DNA of 64,000 nt from NCBI GenBank assembly GCA_003117195.1, contig BDSI01000153.1:205111-269110 (forward strand), read 5' to 3'. This DNA is from Eudorina sp. 2006-703-Eu-15 (Eukaryota > Chlorophyta > Chlorophyceae > Chlamydomonadales > Volvocaceae). Made by a program: the position numbers and the translations under genes. The notes beneath the pieces were generated by a model that saw nothing but the letters and a program-made list of their open reading frames with translations, was not told where the DNA came from and made no database searches. Below are positions 19,908-32,057 of the stretch, piece after piece (positions within the stretch are counted from its first letter, which is position 1; each line of letters begins with the position of its first letter).

Positions 19908-22900
19908 TTACTTCTGCCACTGCCGCTGGTAGAAGAGTAGGTAGGGCTTCTCCGCCAGCACGGTGGCTTCCTTGACCTCATCCACCACCGAATCGTTGAA
20001 CCGCAGCCACCGACCATCAGGCTGCAGCACATCCGCCGTGTAATGGCCGCCTGCAGTGCGGTCGGGGCGGACAGGGGAATCGAGACTCTATAACACATTG
20101 GAAACCTTAGAAACTCTGCCGGGTTTTTCTTTTGGTCTTTTTTAAATGCGTCGGCGGATCACAACGAAGCTCGCCGACGTGAGCAGAAAAAGTAACCGTT
20201 GACCAAAGTCCTCTTGCGCCTTTGCGCCTTCCGCCCGCCGTGACGCTTACAGGCCTTGCTAACGATGGTGCTGGGGCGCGAGGGAAGAGCGCATCCCTGT
20301 AATCTCTTCGGGTGTGTCCTAAAACGCATCCAACTCCGGTTGGGGACACTGCCAAAAGTGGACGTCGCGCTGCTTGATTGCAGTAGGACACCCAAATGGA
20401 AGTGGATACCCGGACACCCCTGCCCCCTGTCACTCATCCTGCTACGGTTAGCCAGGCTCTCTGGGGACAGATCAACTGAAAAGAGTGGGAACCACCCTGC
20501 ACCCACCTGCCAGGCTCCTGCCGTGGTGGATGACGGTCGCGAACAGGCGGTAATCGGAGTTCGCCCGGTCGGGGCAGTCTTCGGCCAGCACCTGTGACAG
20601 GGCAGCCGCGACCGGTCGGGGGTTAGCGGAAGATGCCTGGGCAGTGAACGGCTGCGGTGTTTGTCGGATATACCACACTCGCCATAGATCGATTCAGATC
20701 CCGAACTATGCCCCATTCTTTCGGGTAATTAACAACTCTGACGTATACCCTTTGGATGTAAACCCTTTTGATGTAAGCATGACCCTTGCACGGGGGATTA
20801 CTGCGCCGGTGCCACAGCAACAGTGTCTTCTGGCTTCCTCGTCAGCGGGCCCATGTTCCGCACTGGAAGGGAGCACCCAGCCACACCGTCTCGCGACGGT
20901 CGCCCGGCCGCACCTTTCCGTCGAGCCGCAGTGAGCAGCCGAAGGAGACCGGCTTGTGCAGTTTATTGTACCCGCTGCTGGTGTACATGAACCTCTTCAG
21001 GTGCAGCACCAGCACCTCGGGCAGGCGGTACAGCCGCACATCCTTTCTCGCAGGAAGCATCTCGGGGGCACCCTCGGGCTTGTACTCTGAAGCAAGGGTG
21101 AACATCCGGACGGCGCGCGAGTGTAAACGCGGCATCAGGAAGCAGAATTTCAACATGGAAGCGGGGGCAGGGCAACGTGCCGTTTCAGCCACGCCCGTGT
21201 CCTGATGTTCGTAACATCGTAACCGATGTAAAAAACATACATGTACAAGTGCATCAGGACACGATTAGTCCGGACTAATCGCGTCCGGTACAACCGGACC
21301 AGCGTAGCGTCCAACGCCCGCTTGCCCAGACGGCCACCATGCCGGTCTCCACTACGGTATGCCAGTCCATTGCGCACCCCGCCCGCCTGCCCGCTTGCTT
21401 CGCTAATGTCACCCTGTACTACCTACCCCTCGCTCCGCATGCACTCACCGATGTTGTCCGCGCGCGAGTGCTGTTTCAGCGCATCCTCGAGCGTGACCAC
21501 CTCGTTCGCCGCGATGTCCAGGTGCAGCATGTTGAAGGCCTCGATGGTGGCGCTGGGCTTGTAGTTAGCGTCCAGATGGAAGCGCACCGTGCTCTTGAGC
21601 TGGCCGGCGAAGATGGAGGACACGGGCGAGCGGGAGGCCGCGTCGTCCGACGGCGTTCCGACCTGTGTACGTGTGCGAAGGGGCAAGCAGGGATGATAGG
21701 GTAGGAGGGGGCGGCTTCAGAGGGCATGGAAAGGAGGCAGCGCGAGTAGACCGACAGTTTTTGGGGGCCAGGTACCGTAACCCTGTGACATGCGCCGTGT
21801 ACAGTAATCTGCACACACGAGTACCAAACCACGGTTGGCTGGCGGCTGACTGGCAGTGCGCCGCCGTGCAGTCGGGAGCAGCGACAGCTGATGGCGACAT
21901 CGGTCCAGACTGGTTTTATCGCCCCTGGCTCACCGCCCTAGGCAGCCAACTTCATGCTTCCCTCGACGCCGGCCCATCCTACCTGCCGCGTCACGGTCGC
22001 CTTGTTCTTGCGCCCAACCTGGGCCCACTCCTCGCCGTCGTCGCCATCGGCGCCTACGCACCGCGGAACGCATCGCAACATCCACCACATGGTCCACCCA
22101 GCATGTAGCACGTCAGTGTACAAATCTTCGGCAGGCAGTGCACAGTGTGCACGTCTGACTAGCCCGTCCAAAATCCAGATCCAGTCAAGATTCAAACGAA
22201 ACCCGGCGGCCAAACTTCGTCCCCGAGCCCGAGCCAGCACCCCAGGTTGACCCCACAGCAGGGCACATGCCCCGCATGTGCAGCGCACGAGAGCATGTCT
22301 TATCAACGCGCCGCGACTGTCAATTGACGAACAGCACAAACACGATAGCCACGCAGATCCCCGTACCCCAAACCCATGGCCGTGCCCAAGACATCGCGTC
22401 GGGCTACGAGACTGCACAGCCCGGTCGGCTGCCCCTACCACAGGGTCGCTGCGGCAGGAGCTCCCTAAGAGCTCGTCTTACCTGGCGCAGCCGCAGCAGC
22501 GTCCCCCGACGGCCCTGCGAGCCCGTGCGCTTTTCTCAGCGCCACGACCTCCTCGTGCAGCTTGTTGTACAGGAACTGGAAGAACTCCTGGGCATCCTGT
22601 TGCTCCTGCTGCTCGGCCGTGCCCTTGGCGAACAACTGGTGGAACAACAAGGCGGCCGCGGCGGAGGGGGCGGAGGAGGACAAAGCGGGGTGTGAGAGAG
22701 GGCGCCAACCAGGGTCGTTGGGGAGTCCTACGCAACAGCCGGGCTGCGGACCTGGGCAAGTCCAACGAGACTGTCACCCCGGATCACCACACGGACAGGC
22801 GCTGGCACCGACAGAGAGGGTTTGGGGGTGGCCGGCGGTCAATCGCGCAACAATTCGCAAGTGCGACAATCCGGCAAAGCGCCAATGGCTACCCTGGCCC

Positions 22901-25900
22901 CATTCCGCCATACCACCGCACCTGGGCCATTGAGGGCTTGCCCACACCTCCAGCTGTGGGTGTTGCAGCGGTGATGGAGATCCGCGGATTGAATGCGGCC
23001 ACGATGGCGTTGAGCATGGAGGGCACCAACGGCTTGCCGCCGAGGACCACCGCCGCGCTTGTCGCGCTTGCGGCCCCGCCGGCGGCTGCTGCGGCCGCAG
23101 AGCCTGAGCTGGCCGGCGCGGCGGCTGCAGCCGCCCCGGCTCCGCCGCCGTGGTGCATGGTCGGGTAGGCGGAGGTGCTCTTGCGCTGGCCGCCTTTCTT
23201 GCCGCGTCCCGTCTGCAAGAGCGACAACACCCGGCAATCACATGGAAAATCATGGGGAACACACGGGGAAAACAGTCTCGATGGCAAAGAAGTCTGCACC
23301 TACTGGTGTCACTGCTCGCGGATAAGTTTCTGACAGCTGGCAGGCGGCATGACGCGTCACGTGGATCTCTACCCGCGGAGCAAACGGCAGTGGAGCTGCG
23401 CAGAGCTGCTCAGCTGCGCGATCCGGCCCGCGCTCACCGTCACCTCCGCCCAGCCGTCGTCATCAGCCACCGCAGGCGCATCGTCACGCCCAGCCGCGCC
23501 TCCCGACGCCGCCGCACCGCCACTGGCTGCAGACTGCGGCGCCGTCATCTCCGCTGCAAACAGCGCCATGCCGTACAAGGTGGGCGATTTGGACGGCTCC
23601 AAAAGCGGCGCCATCGCTGGCAGCCGGGACAGGATGGCCGCGAACGGTCCACACGCCAGCAGAGCCTGAGGGAAGACAGGGATGGCCCGTTGCATTTCAG
23701 CAACTGCATACCGGTCAACATGCCCGAATCTCCCCTGTTGGAGACCAACGTGACGCAGGCAGGCAACGAACCAAGCTTGCAGCACAGACGTTGCAAGGTG
23801 TAAAGGCCGCCTTTGCCAATATAGACAATAAAGACAGCGAAACCGCAAAATGTCACCGGATGGGTAGTAGTTATCCGGGTTGCTGACGTCGCCGTTGAAG
23901 TGTGTCGTAGTAAACATTTACCGCCGCGTTGAACCGCGTCATGTGACATGAAAACCGCTGCAGTGTGGACTGAAGGCGCAGCAACGTCGTAGTGAAAAGA
24001 CCCAACATCGCGTTGAAGATATCAACGCTCTGTGCTTCATCTCCGCTGTTGCCCCGCCTGATTTAGCTCAAGCCCATCCATGCCCACTTTCCCGGATTCC
24101 CCTCTCCTCAAACGCCGGCGCGGTCGACGACCTCACCTGCATCGTGGCGTTGATGAAGCAAGTGTTGCCCGTGTTGACGAGGCCGCGCGGCTGAAGGCGC
24201 ATCCCGCCCGCCTGCAGCTGAAACTGCCTGGGCCCCGCCCCGGCACCTTGGCCCGCTGTCAGCAGCTGCCGCAGCTCTTGCAGAAGGTCAGCCTCGACGC
24301 TGGCCGCCGCTGCGTTGCGGGAACCGGGTTCGGTCCCTGGCCTAGCCGCAGATCCTGCGCCAGCGCCCGACTGTGACACTTCACCGTCGTCGCCGGCCCC
24401 CTCGAGAAGATCCCAAGGGTTGTTGCCTGCCGGGATCGCGGCCGCGGCGCCATCTTCATGCTCTTCCTCAGGCTTGTCCGCCCGATCGCTCTCCACGGCG
24501 GGTGGGGCGGCTGGTGGGGCGGCAGCCGGCTCATGTGCCGATGCCGCCGAGCCGTCCTTCTTCTTGTTCTTCTTCTTCTTGTCCTGCTTGTCCCCGGCGC
24601 CACGTGGCTGCGCCGCCTGTTCCGGCTGCGCCTGCACCTTGGAAGACTGATCCGCCTGTTGCGCCTCGTTGTCCTGCGCTGGGCACTGTGCAGGCAGCGC
24701 GCTCGCAGCCGACGGTTGGGACCCTTCATCAGCAGCCGCGATGGCCGCAGCTGCCGGCGCGCCCGCCGGAAGGGTTACCGTTTCCGCCTCCACGGCGGCT
24801 ATCTCCGTTGGCGAAGGCTGAGCCTCCAATCGCGGCCCTGATTCGGTCGGTCCGTCGACGGCCGGCGCCGCCTGGGGTTCCACTGCCTCCAGTGGTGTGC
24901 CGCAGGCCTCCGGCTGTGGTTCTGAAACTGGGGCTGCGGAAGCGGCAGTCGCCGTCGGTTCCGGAGCCGTCGGGGACTCCGGCGAGGCTGCCGACGTCGC
25001 TGCGCCAGCCGCACTGTCTGGAAGGCCCTCCTGTTGCGCAACTGGCGCCGGCGATTCCGTCGTCATCGCCGCCGCGGCGCCGCTGCCCTCCTTCGCAGCA
25101 TCGGGCTGAGCACTTGGCGGCGCGGAGCTGGCGTCCGCGTGCTTGTCCGCAGCGGGACCAGCAGCCGGCGGCGGCACAGTTTGAGGCTCCACCCCAGCCG
25201 CAGGCGGCGGCTTAACGTGCTGCGCGGGGTGCGAGAGGGCAGCGGGGCCCCTGCCCCGGCCACCCACAGGTAATGGTGCGCGTCTGATGTCAGATTTCCC
25301 GCGGACCGCAAGCTCTGCCCAAGATAGCTGCCCAGCATTTGCCGATGGGTGCGCTCCATCCCCGGCCGGGCTCCACTTGTGCTTGGAGGGCACCTGCTGC
25401 CAGCCGGATTCCTCATCGGCCAGTGCCGGACCCGCAGCGTCCTCGCCCGTCCCGACGGCTGAGCTGGGCGTGGTGGATGCACCGCCGCCCTGCACCGCCG
25501 GCTTACGTTCCGGCGGCGTGGGCGCTGCTGCCGCGGCACTGCTCCGCGACGGCACGGTCGCGGCACCCGACGCCCCCAAAGGCGGAGTCGTGCTGCTGGG
25601 ACCTGACGTCGTCCCCGCAGCTTCGGCGACCCACGCCGCAGTGCGCGCGTGTGTCTCCAACGACTCGTCACTAGATGCCGGTGACCAAGAAGCCAGCGTC
25701 CGCGGCAGTGCGCTATGCGCATCCGCCGCCGCCTTGCTGCCGGTGGCGGCCGCGCCCACCGCCGCGGGATGGGTCTGCGCGGCCGCGCCCACCGCCGCGG
25801 GATGGGCCTGCGCGGCCGCGCCCACCGCCGCGGGATGGGCCGGCGCGGCCGCGCCCACCGCCGCGGGATGGGCCGGCGCGGCCGCGGTGAGATTGTGGAA

Positions 25901-28900
25901 TAAAACCTCAGGCGGCTGCGCCGATTGGGCTCTATGAGAGCCGGTGGCGTGCCCGCCTCGTCCACGCGGTCCACGACCCTGAGGCCCCACGCCCCCGCCC
26001 AACACTGGAAGGCCCGCACGGCGCGTCGTGACCCCTGTGTTGCCCTGCGCTGCACGACTAAGTAAGGCTGCCCACGACTGCGGGGCAGCAGGCGCTTGCG
26101 GCTCCGCTGCCGGCTGCGCTCCGGACACCGCCGCCGCCGGATCAATATGCGCGCCAGCTGCAGGCGTAGGTGGTGCCGGCGGCGCTGCTTGGGCAGAATC
26201 GACAGCGGCTGTGTCGCCAGACGGTGCTACGGTGGCGGCCGCTGGCTGGGGCTCAGCAACCACGGCAGCAGCAGCGGCCGCTGGCCCTGTGACCTCCTGC
26301 GCTGAGGTCGTCTGATGCCCAGTGGGGCAGCTCGCTTCCTGAGCCGGAGCAGGCGATGCTTCCCCGTTGGTGTGCAATGGCGCCGCCGGTGCAGCGTCGC
26401 CGGCAGGAGTCGGACAGGGAGCCTCCCCTTGTGATGGCCCCGTCGCCTTGGCAGCTGCTGCCGCCGCCGCCTCATCAGCCGCCGCGTCGCGCGCCGGCGC
26501 CGCAGCCGCTGGAACCGTGTCGGGGACGGTCCGGGGCGCCGCCGGCGCCGCCGTAGGGTCTGGATCTGCTGCTCGCGCGGCGGCCGCAGACGCTTGTACT
26601 GACGCAGGCAGTTCGCTAGGTGCTGGTTTCTGGGGTGCTTCCGCCCTGGGCGCCGATGGCGCTTCCACAATCTCAGCAGCAGCAGCGGCAACAGCAGCGG
26701 GCGCATGCGCTGCGTGCGAATGTCCTGCTGGATGCTCGTTGGTGGGACCAGTGGGGTCAGCGGCCGCAGAGGCGACGGCAGCGGCTGCGGCAGGCGCTGC
26801 AACCGAGGTGGCGGCAGGCGGCGGATGGCTGGCGTGACGCAGATTCACTAGTGTTGCAGCCGCGGCCGCCGCGGAAGCATCGTGGCCGCCGCCCTCCGAA
26901 GTCTGGCGGCGCTGCAGTGGCCTGCGTCGAAGCGAAGATGCCGAGAGCACGTCAATACCACGGCTTCATCGCGCTGCAAGCTCGCAACATCCCCACTGAT
27001 CAGATGTGGGCATTACATGTGCTCTTTGTAACAGTAACTCTCATGTAACAACAATCATGGGTTTGCGTCGGGCTGGTCTCTTCTCTAAACAAGCATATAC
27101 CATTTTGTAGAAACGCACTGTCCACCCGATCGTGTGACGAGCGCGAACAAGTCTGTCTCCAGCGCAAAGGGCCCAACTTCTACCGCATCTGTGGTATCCC
27201 CAACCTGAACGCCCTTCGTTCGTTGCCTACCCAAGCACCTGCACCAGTGCTCCCAAGCGGCACTTACTTGCCCAGTGCGCCTTTGCTGCCCCCGCTTGCC
27301 AGCTGGGCAGCCAGTGATGCCCAGTTCTTTACTTTCTGCGCCTCCGCGGTGTCCGCCGTGGAGGGCGAGGCAGGGGCGGCCATGGCCACAGACGCCGGCG
27401 GGGAGACGTGCAGCGAGTGCGACTGCGGCTGAGGTTGCGTCGCCGACCGAGTCGGCTCCAGCGACTCACCGCCCGCGCTCGTACGCGACGGAAGCGCCTG
27501 CTGCGCCGGTTGACCGGAATGCTCTGGTGGGTGCTGCTGCACACGGTCCGACTTGGGGGACGGCGCTGAGGACCCAGAGGCGGCGCCCGCGAGCACGGTG
27601 CCAGCCGGCGGCGGCGCTCCCGCTGCAGGAATGGCGCAAAAACCTGGAGGTGGGTGCCGGGGATGCTGCGGCCCCGCGGGCTGCGCAAGGGCAGGCCTGA
27701 GTTGGGGCCGCGCCGGCACGCCAGCTGCTGCCGCTGCAGGAGCCGAAGCGGGCGCCGGGGCGCTCCCACCGGATGAGCCCGCCGAGGCACCCGCTTTCGC
27801 AGCCGGCGCATTGGGAGCCGGCGCATTCGCCTTCCGAACGGGACCGTGGCTAGGAGCCGTCACAGCGCCCGTTGAAAAAAGGGCCGTCGCGGGGCCCTGC
27901 TTCCAAACACTCCCGCTGGCGGCCACCGGCGGCTTCTCTACTGAGGCATGCGCTGCGGGTGCTGGGTCGCTTGCCGCCATTGCGGGCGCTGCATTAGAAC
28001 TCTGCTGGGACGAGGACGCAGCAACAGAGTTACTAGTGGCCGAGCTGCCCCCCGTGTCGTGGACCGCAGAAGGAGATGGGCCAGAATCAGTTGGCTCCGG
28101 TGCGGCCGGCGCCGCCGAGCTATCTGCAGATCCCGCGCTGGCGCCGACGCGTTTTTCGTGGCTGCTGCTGCTGCTGCCGACGCCGTCTGCGCTGCTGTTC
28201 AGGGCAACAGTGGTTGAGCCTGCGTAAGGAACTGCGCCTGCGCCGCTGGCCTCAGCCACGTGCGACTCGGCCGGCGGCGATGCTTGCGCTTCCGTGCTTG
28301 TTGAGGGCGGCGTTGTGTTCGAGGCGTCCTCATCCGCATGCGTGGGTTCCAGAGCGCCCTCTCGGTCAGAAGGCGCCCCCGCAGCTGCACCCGCCGCAGC
28401 AGAATCCGCCGACGAGCTCACAGCACGCGTCCCAGCCTCTTCTCGCACACACTGGGCGGAGGCTACAACCGGGGAAACCTCGGCTGCCGGTGCCCGCGCA
28501 GGCTGGACGTTGTTCACCGTGCATGCCGGCTGCTGCCTCGGCCGGCCCAGGCTGTTCATACCCGAGTTGGTGGGCTCCCCGTACGAGGCCGCAGATGGCG
28601 CTAACGGATGTGGCACTGGCGGGACGCGCGCGCCTTTCCGGGCTGCGTTCGCACCATTACTGGGACCTACAGCGCCACCGCCACCACTGCCGCTGCCACC
28701 ACCATTGGCACCGCGGCCAGGGCCAGGGCCTCCGCCAACTGCGGTCCTGGCAGCGTCCCGGCCGCGATAGGATGCTCCCCCAGACGGCCAAGCACCATTC
28801 TGCTGTGGCACGGGCCGCATGGCATTGGGGGGATACATAGGTGCAGCCATGGTCGATGTTGGCCCCACTCCAACGGGTCCGCCTGCGCCCATTCCCATAC

Positions 28901-29477
28901 CGGCGGCCTGATGCGCTACAGCCATGGTATGCTGTAAGTATGAATGTTGCAGCTGTTGTGGTCCTGCCACCGCTAGGTTCGTGTACGGGCCGGGAACGCC
29001 TTGGGGGGGAACGGGATGATGGTGATACGGAGGAACACCGCCGGCCCAGAATTCAGGAACATGCTGCGGTATGGCCATAATGGGTTCCTGACCATAGTGC
29101 ATGTGGCCGGGCGGTCTAGGTTCGCCAGCGTCAAATCGTGCGCCCGCGGGCGGCCCTCGAAAGCCAGCATGCATGTATTGTTCCCGCTTTCCCTGACGTT
29201 GGTAGCCCTGGTGATGCTGATCTGCATGATGAGATTGAAATGCTTCCCGCTGCTGGTTGTAGCCGCCATACTGTCTCCCTTGGTGTTCACCACGATTGAA
29301 AGTGGTGTGGTCTCCAGGAAACTGCCCCTGCTGCTGCCGATCACCATAATGCTGATTTGATCTGTTGTAATGTTCTCGTTGACCAGATCGCCCGCTGTGA
29401 TAGCCTCCTCCCTGCCCGCTGTCTCGGTTTCCACGACGCCAGTGCGGCGAAGACCAATCCTCTCCAGGACCCGCCAT
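19908..29477 (-). CDS. Ubiquitin carboxyl-terminal hydrolase, USP10/UBP24-like, with giant disordered N-terminus
   Basis: Spliced gene of ten inferred exons: 29477-27268, 26921-24137, 23665-23438, 23212-about 22930, about 22690-22482, 22053-21983, 21662-21449, 21086-20914, 20591-20507, 20050-19908 (TAA). Most junctions are GT-AG with matching phase. The first two exons encode about 1650 low-complexity residues: Gly/His/Gln/Arg-rich at the start, then Ala/Pro/Ser-rich. The peptidase C19 domain follows: GLVNTGNTCFINATMQ (catalytic Cys), QQDAQEFFQFLYNKLHEE, EEWAQVGRKNKATVTRQ, SPVSSIFAGQLKSTVR, LPEVLVLHLKRF, and GGHYTADVLQPDGRWLRFND (catalytic His and Asp/Asn). The EEWxQVG...VTRQ and SxxxSIFxGQL blocks point to USP10/UBP24. 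It removes ubiquitin from protein substrates; compartment and substrates cannot be read from sequence. The exact ends of exons 4 and 5 are uncertain. Confidence 0.88.
21196..21285. repeat. Hairpin and palindrome inside a ubiquitin hydrolase intron
   Basis: Within the intron between 21087 and 21448, GTGTCCTGATG (from about 21197) pairs perfectly with CATCAGGACAC (ending about 21262). It overlaps a 28-bp palindrome at 21258-21285 (core CGATTAGTCCGGACTAATCG) with a single mismatched pair. It could be a small foldback element. Confidence 0.5.
25751..25882. repeat. 33-bp coding minisatellite in the ubiquitin hydrolase N-terminus
   Basis: Four near-identical in-frame 33-bp units encode HPAAVGAAA(Q/P)(A/T). 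The unit length keeps the frame, so copy number can vary without truncating the protein. Confidence 0.85.
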
Positions 29478-30668
29478 ACGAAAAAGTCCCAGCACAAGTC
29501 AATCAAAACTGATAAAGCGGAGTCCTCGGGTTGTTGTCGGGACTACCGAAGAAGCCGACAACGAGGTATGGCAAATCCCGGTCTTCCTAGCGCCTCATGA
29601 CGTAGTTCTGAGGCATCTCAAGCCATAACTATCCCCGCACTTGTGGTATCATGGTGCTTGGCAACCCACCGGAGAGATTGTAAACGGTCGAACATTTCAC
29701 GCTTAACAGCAACACTCGATCAACGTACACAGTACTTTATAATATCTGTAAACATTTTGATATGAGTGCAACGTTATAATGAACATATTCATGCACGTCC
29801 GCTCCTTCCGTGATCATGGACACTTCTTCTTTTTACAAGCCATCGCTGAGCACCGTGCATTCAGTAATTGAGTAGTAGTAAAGCTATCGAATCTCTTCAT
29901 GTCAGCTGGATATCCGTTGTGGATTTGCTTTGCGAAAAAGTTGATCCGCTGCTCCTCCGTCGCGGTGCTTACACGTGTCGCTAATCGCACAGAAACATAG
30001 ATGGTAGTTAGGTCTGATACATGCATCAGAAGCTGCAGCATTACGTAGCTGCGAAAATTCCATCATTAGTTGCGCACGAGCAGACCCAGGGGTCTTAAAC
30101 GCTGAGTCCGCAATGCAGACCCCTCCTATCTGAAACAAATATATTCATTCTTGTAATCAAAATATAATTTTCACATCGCCTGCAACTCACAGGTTGCGCC
30201 TCCCATGCAGCGATCACCAATTGGTCGCTTCCTACCACTTTGCAGCGTGTGTTGCATTCCGCACACACGGAGATGAGCTTATTCCATTGCCTATTGATGA
30301 CTTATTGTGACCTCACTTTTTCATTCCAGGTGTTCGAGTAAAGCTGGAAAGAACGTACGGTAGGTACGCAGGGGTACGCAGACCTTGAAGCCTGGCCGTC
30401 ATGTGTGTACGTGGTCATGTACAACAAGTACCTCAGACATATTTTCAGATGGCACCGAACGGGTGTTCACTAACCGTCAACGTGGTACGAAACATTTGGG
30501 GAGCCCGTGCGTGACGGGCGACTATCAGCCAATGAGAAGCTTGAAAGGTAAGCTGGCGCGCAACCGACGGACATCTCTCATTCCCGTGCCTGCAATGGGT
30601 CAGGGCTGGTGAGAGGCAGCTGTTCAGCCGGCGGCATCGATACCCCGCCGCCCGGAGCATGGACGGGC
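29478..30668. promoter_or_regulatory. Divergent intergenic region between ubiquitin hydrolase and lipase
   Basis: About 1.2 kb separating two genes transcribed away from each other, so it should hold both promoters and 5' untranslated regions. No exon is seen. No unambiguous TATA box or named element could be fixed by eye. An AT-rich stretch lies around 29690-29800 and 30130-30180. Confidence 0.4.
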
Positions 30669-32003
30669 ATGATTAACAAATCCTCACCTCCAACGGTGCC
30701 CGGACTGGGCGGGCAGCACAATACATGGTCCTGCAATCGACTGGGCAGCGCTAACACCACCGCATCGCAGCTCCACATCGCATTCCGGCGGTTCGCCCCT
30801 GCTGCAAAAGCGGCGATGGCTGCCAGACTTCGTCGCGGCACCAGTGCTAAATGGCATCGCCGCAAGCCCTCGAGCCACCTAGGCGCGGGGGTGCAAGGCT
30901 TGCAGCACAAGATCTCGTGGGCGGTCCGATCATCGCTGCTGCCGCTGCTCTTGCTGACCGTGCTTGCGCTGGCCACCTTCGGCGCCGAGAGTCGCCGGCT
31001 GCACCAGGCTGCCACAAACTCCACGGACAGCGGTGCCGCGCTCACGGACAACCCATTCAACGCCGTAGTTCCCAGGCCCAACATCACGATTAAGGTTGTG
31101 GACAGCGGCCCAGGCGCCATGGGCAGCGACCCGCTGAGGGTGAGCCCCAGCGCCATCGGCACCCCTGCAAGTAGTACCAGCAGTGGCAACGGCACGGATG
31201 CGGCCGCAAATGCGGACCTGGTGGGGCCCATGGTGTCCGGGGATGTGTCCGGCCTGTTCCAGCACCTGCCGCCAAACTCCTCACCGCCGGTGTCGGCCTA
31301 CACCCTACGAATCGACGACATGGCGGGTACGTGCGTGCCGGGTTGAGGTTGCCGCGCGCGGGGTGAGTGCTCGGGTTCGAACTTCGGCGGCGGGGCGGTA
31401 CGGAAGTTTTGGCGTGAGGCAGCTGCTGCCCGTTGGGCAGCAGGCATGATGGGGACGCAGCAGCCAGTCACCTGACCAACCTTGTGACGGTTTGAGTTCA
31501 TGTCCGGATCCTGACGACTAGACTATCCAAAGCCAAGAACAAAGTCCGCTCAGGGGGAGTTAGCCAGCGGACCTCGTATAAGTCCGTCGCTTTCGCGTGA
31601 CCGCGACGTTTTGACCTCGCTGCGCCGAAACCGCAGGCTTGGTAACGCCCAAGGGCTATCCTCTGGAGCAACACCTGGTGGTGACCGGCGATGGCTACAA
31701 GTTGGGCACTTTCCGGATACCGTACGGCCGGGAGGGGCGCGGCTTCGTCAAGCGCCCTCCCGTGCTGCTAATTCACGGCATTTCGCTGGCCAGCACGTGT
31801 TGGGTGGTTAACAACCCAGATGAGAGCCTTGCTTTCCTTCTTGCGGATCGTGGTAGGATGGGATCGCCGTTTCAAACGTGAAATCGTGCACGTGCGTTAT
31901 CGACCCAGAAATGTATGGATGGCGTTGTGTGATATGGCTGTGGGGCCGGGTTAAGGCGTCCCCCAAGCGCACCAGGCATGCCTGTTCACGGCATCGCAGG
32001 TAG

Positions 32004-32057
<54 letters not shown>

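Noticed and set aside
24068..29495. Long open frames on the plus strand opposite the ubiquitin hydrolase N-terminus
   Set aside because: They are antisense shadows caused by GC-rich low-complexity codons. They lack domain motifs, and the minus frame joins by phase-consistent splicing to the peptidase domain.
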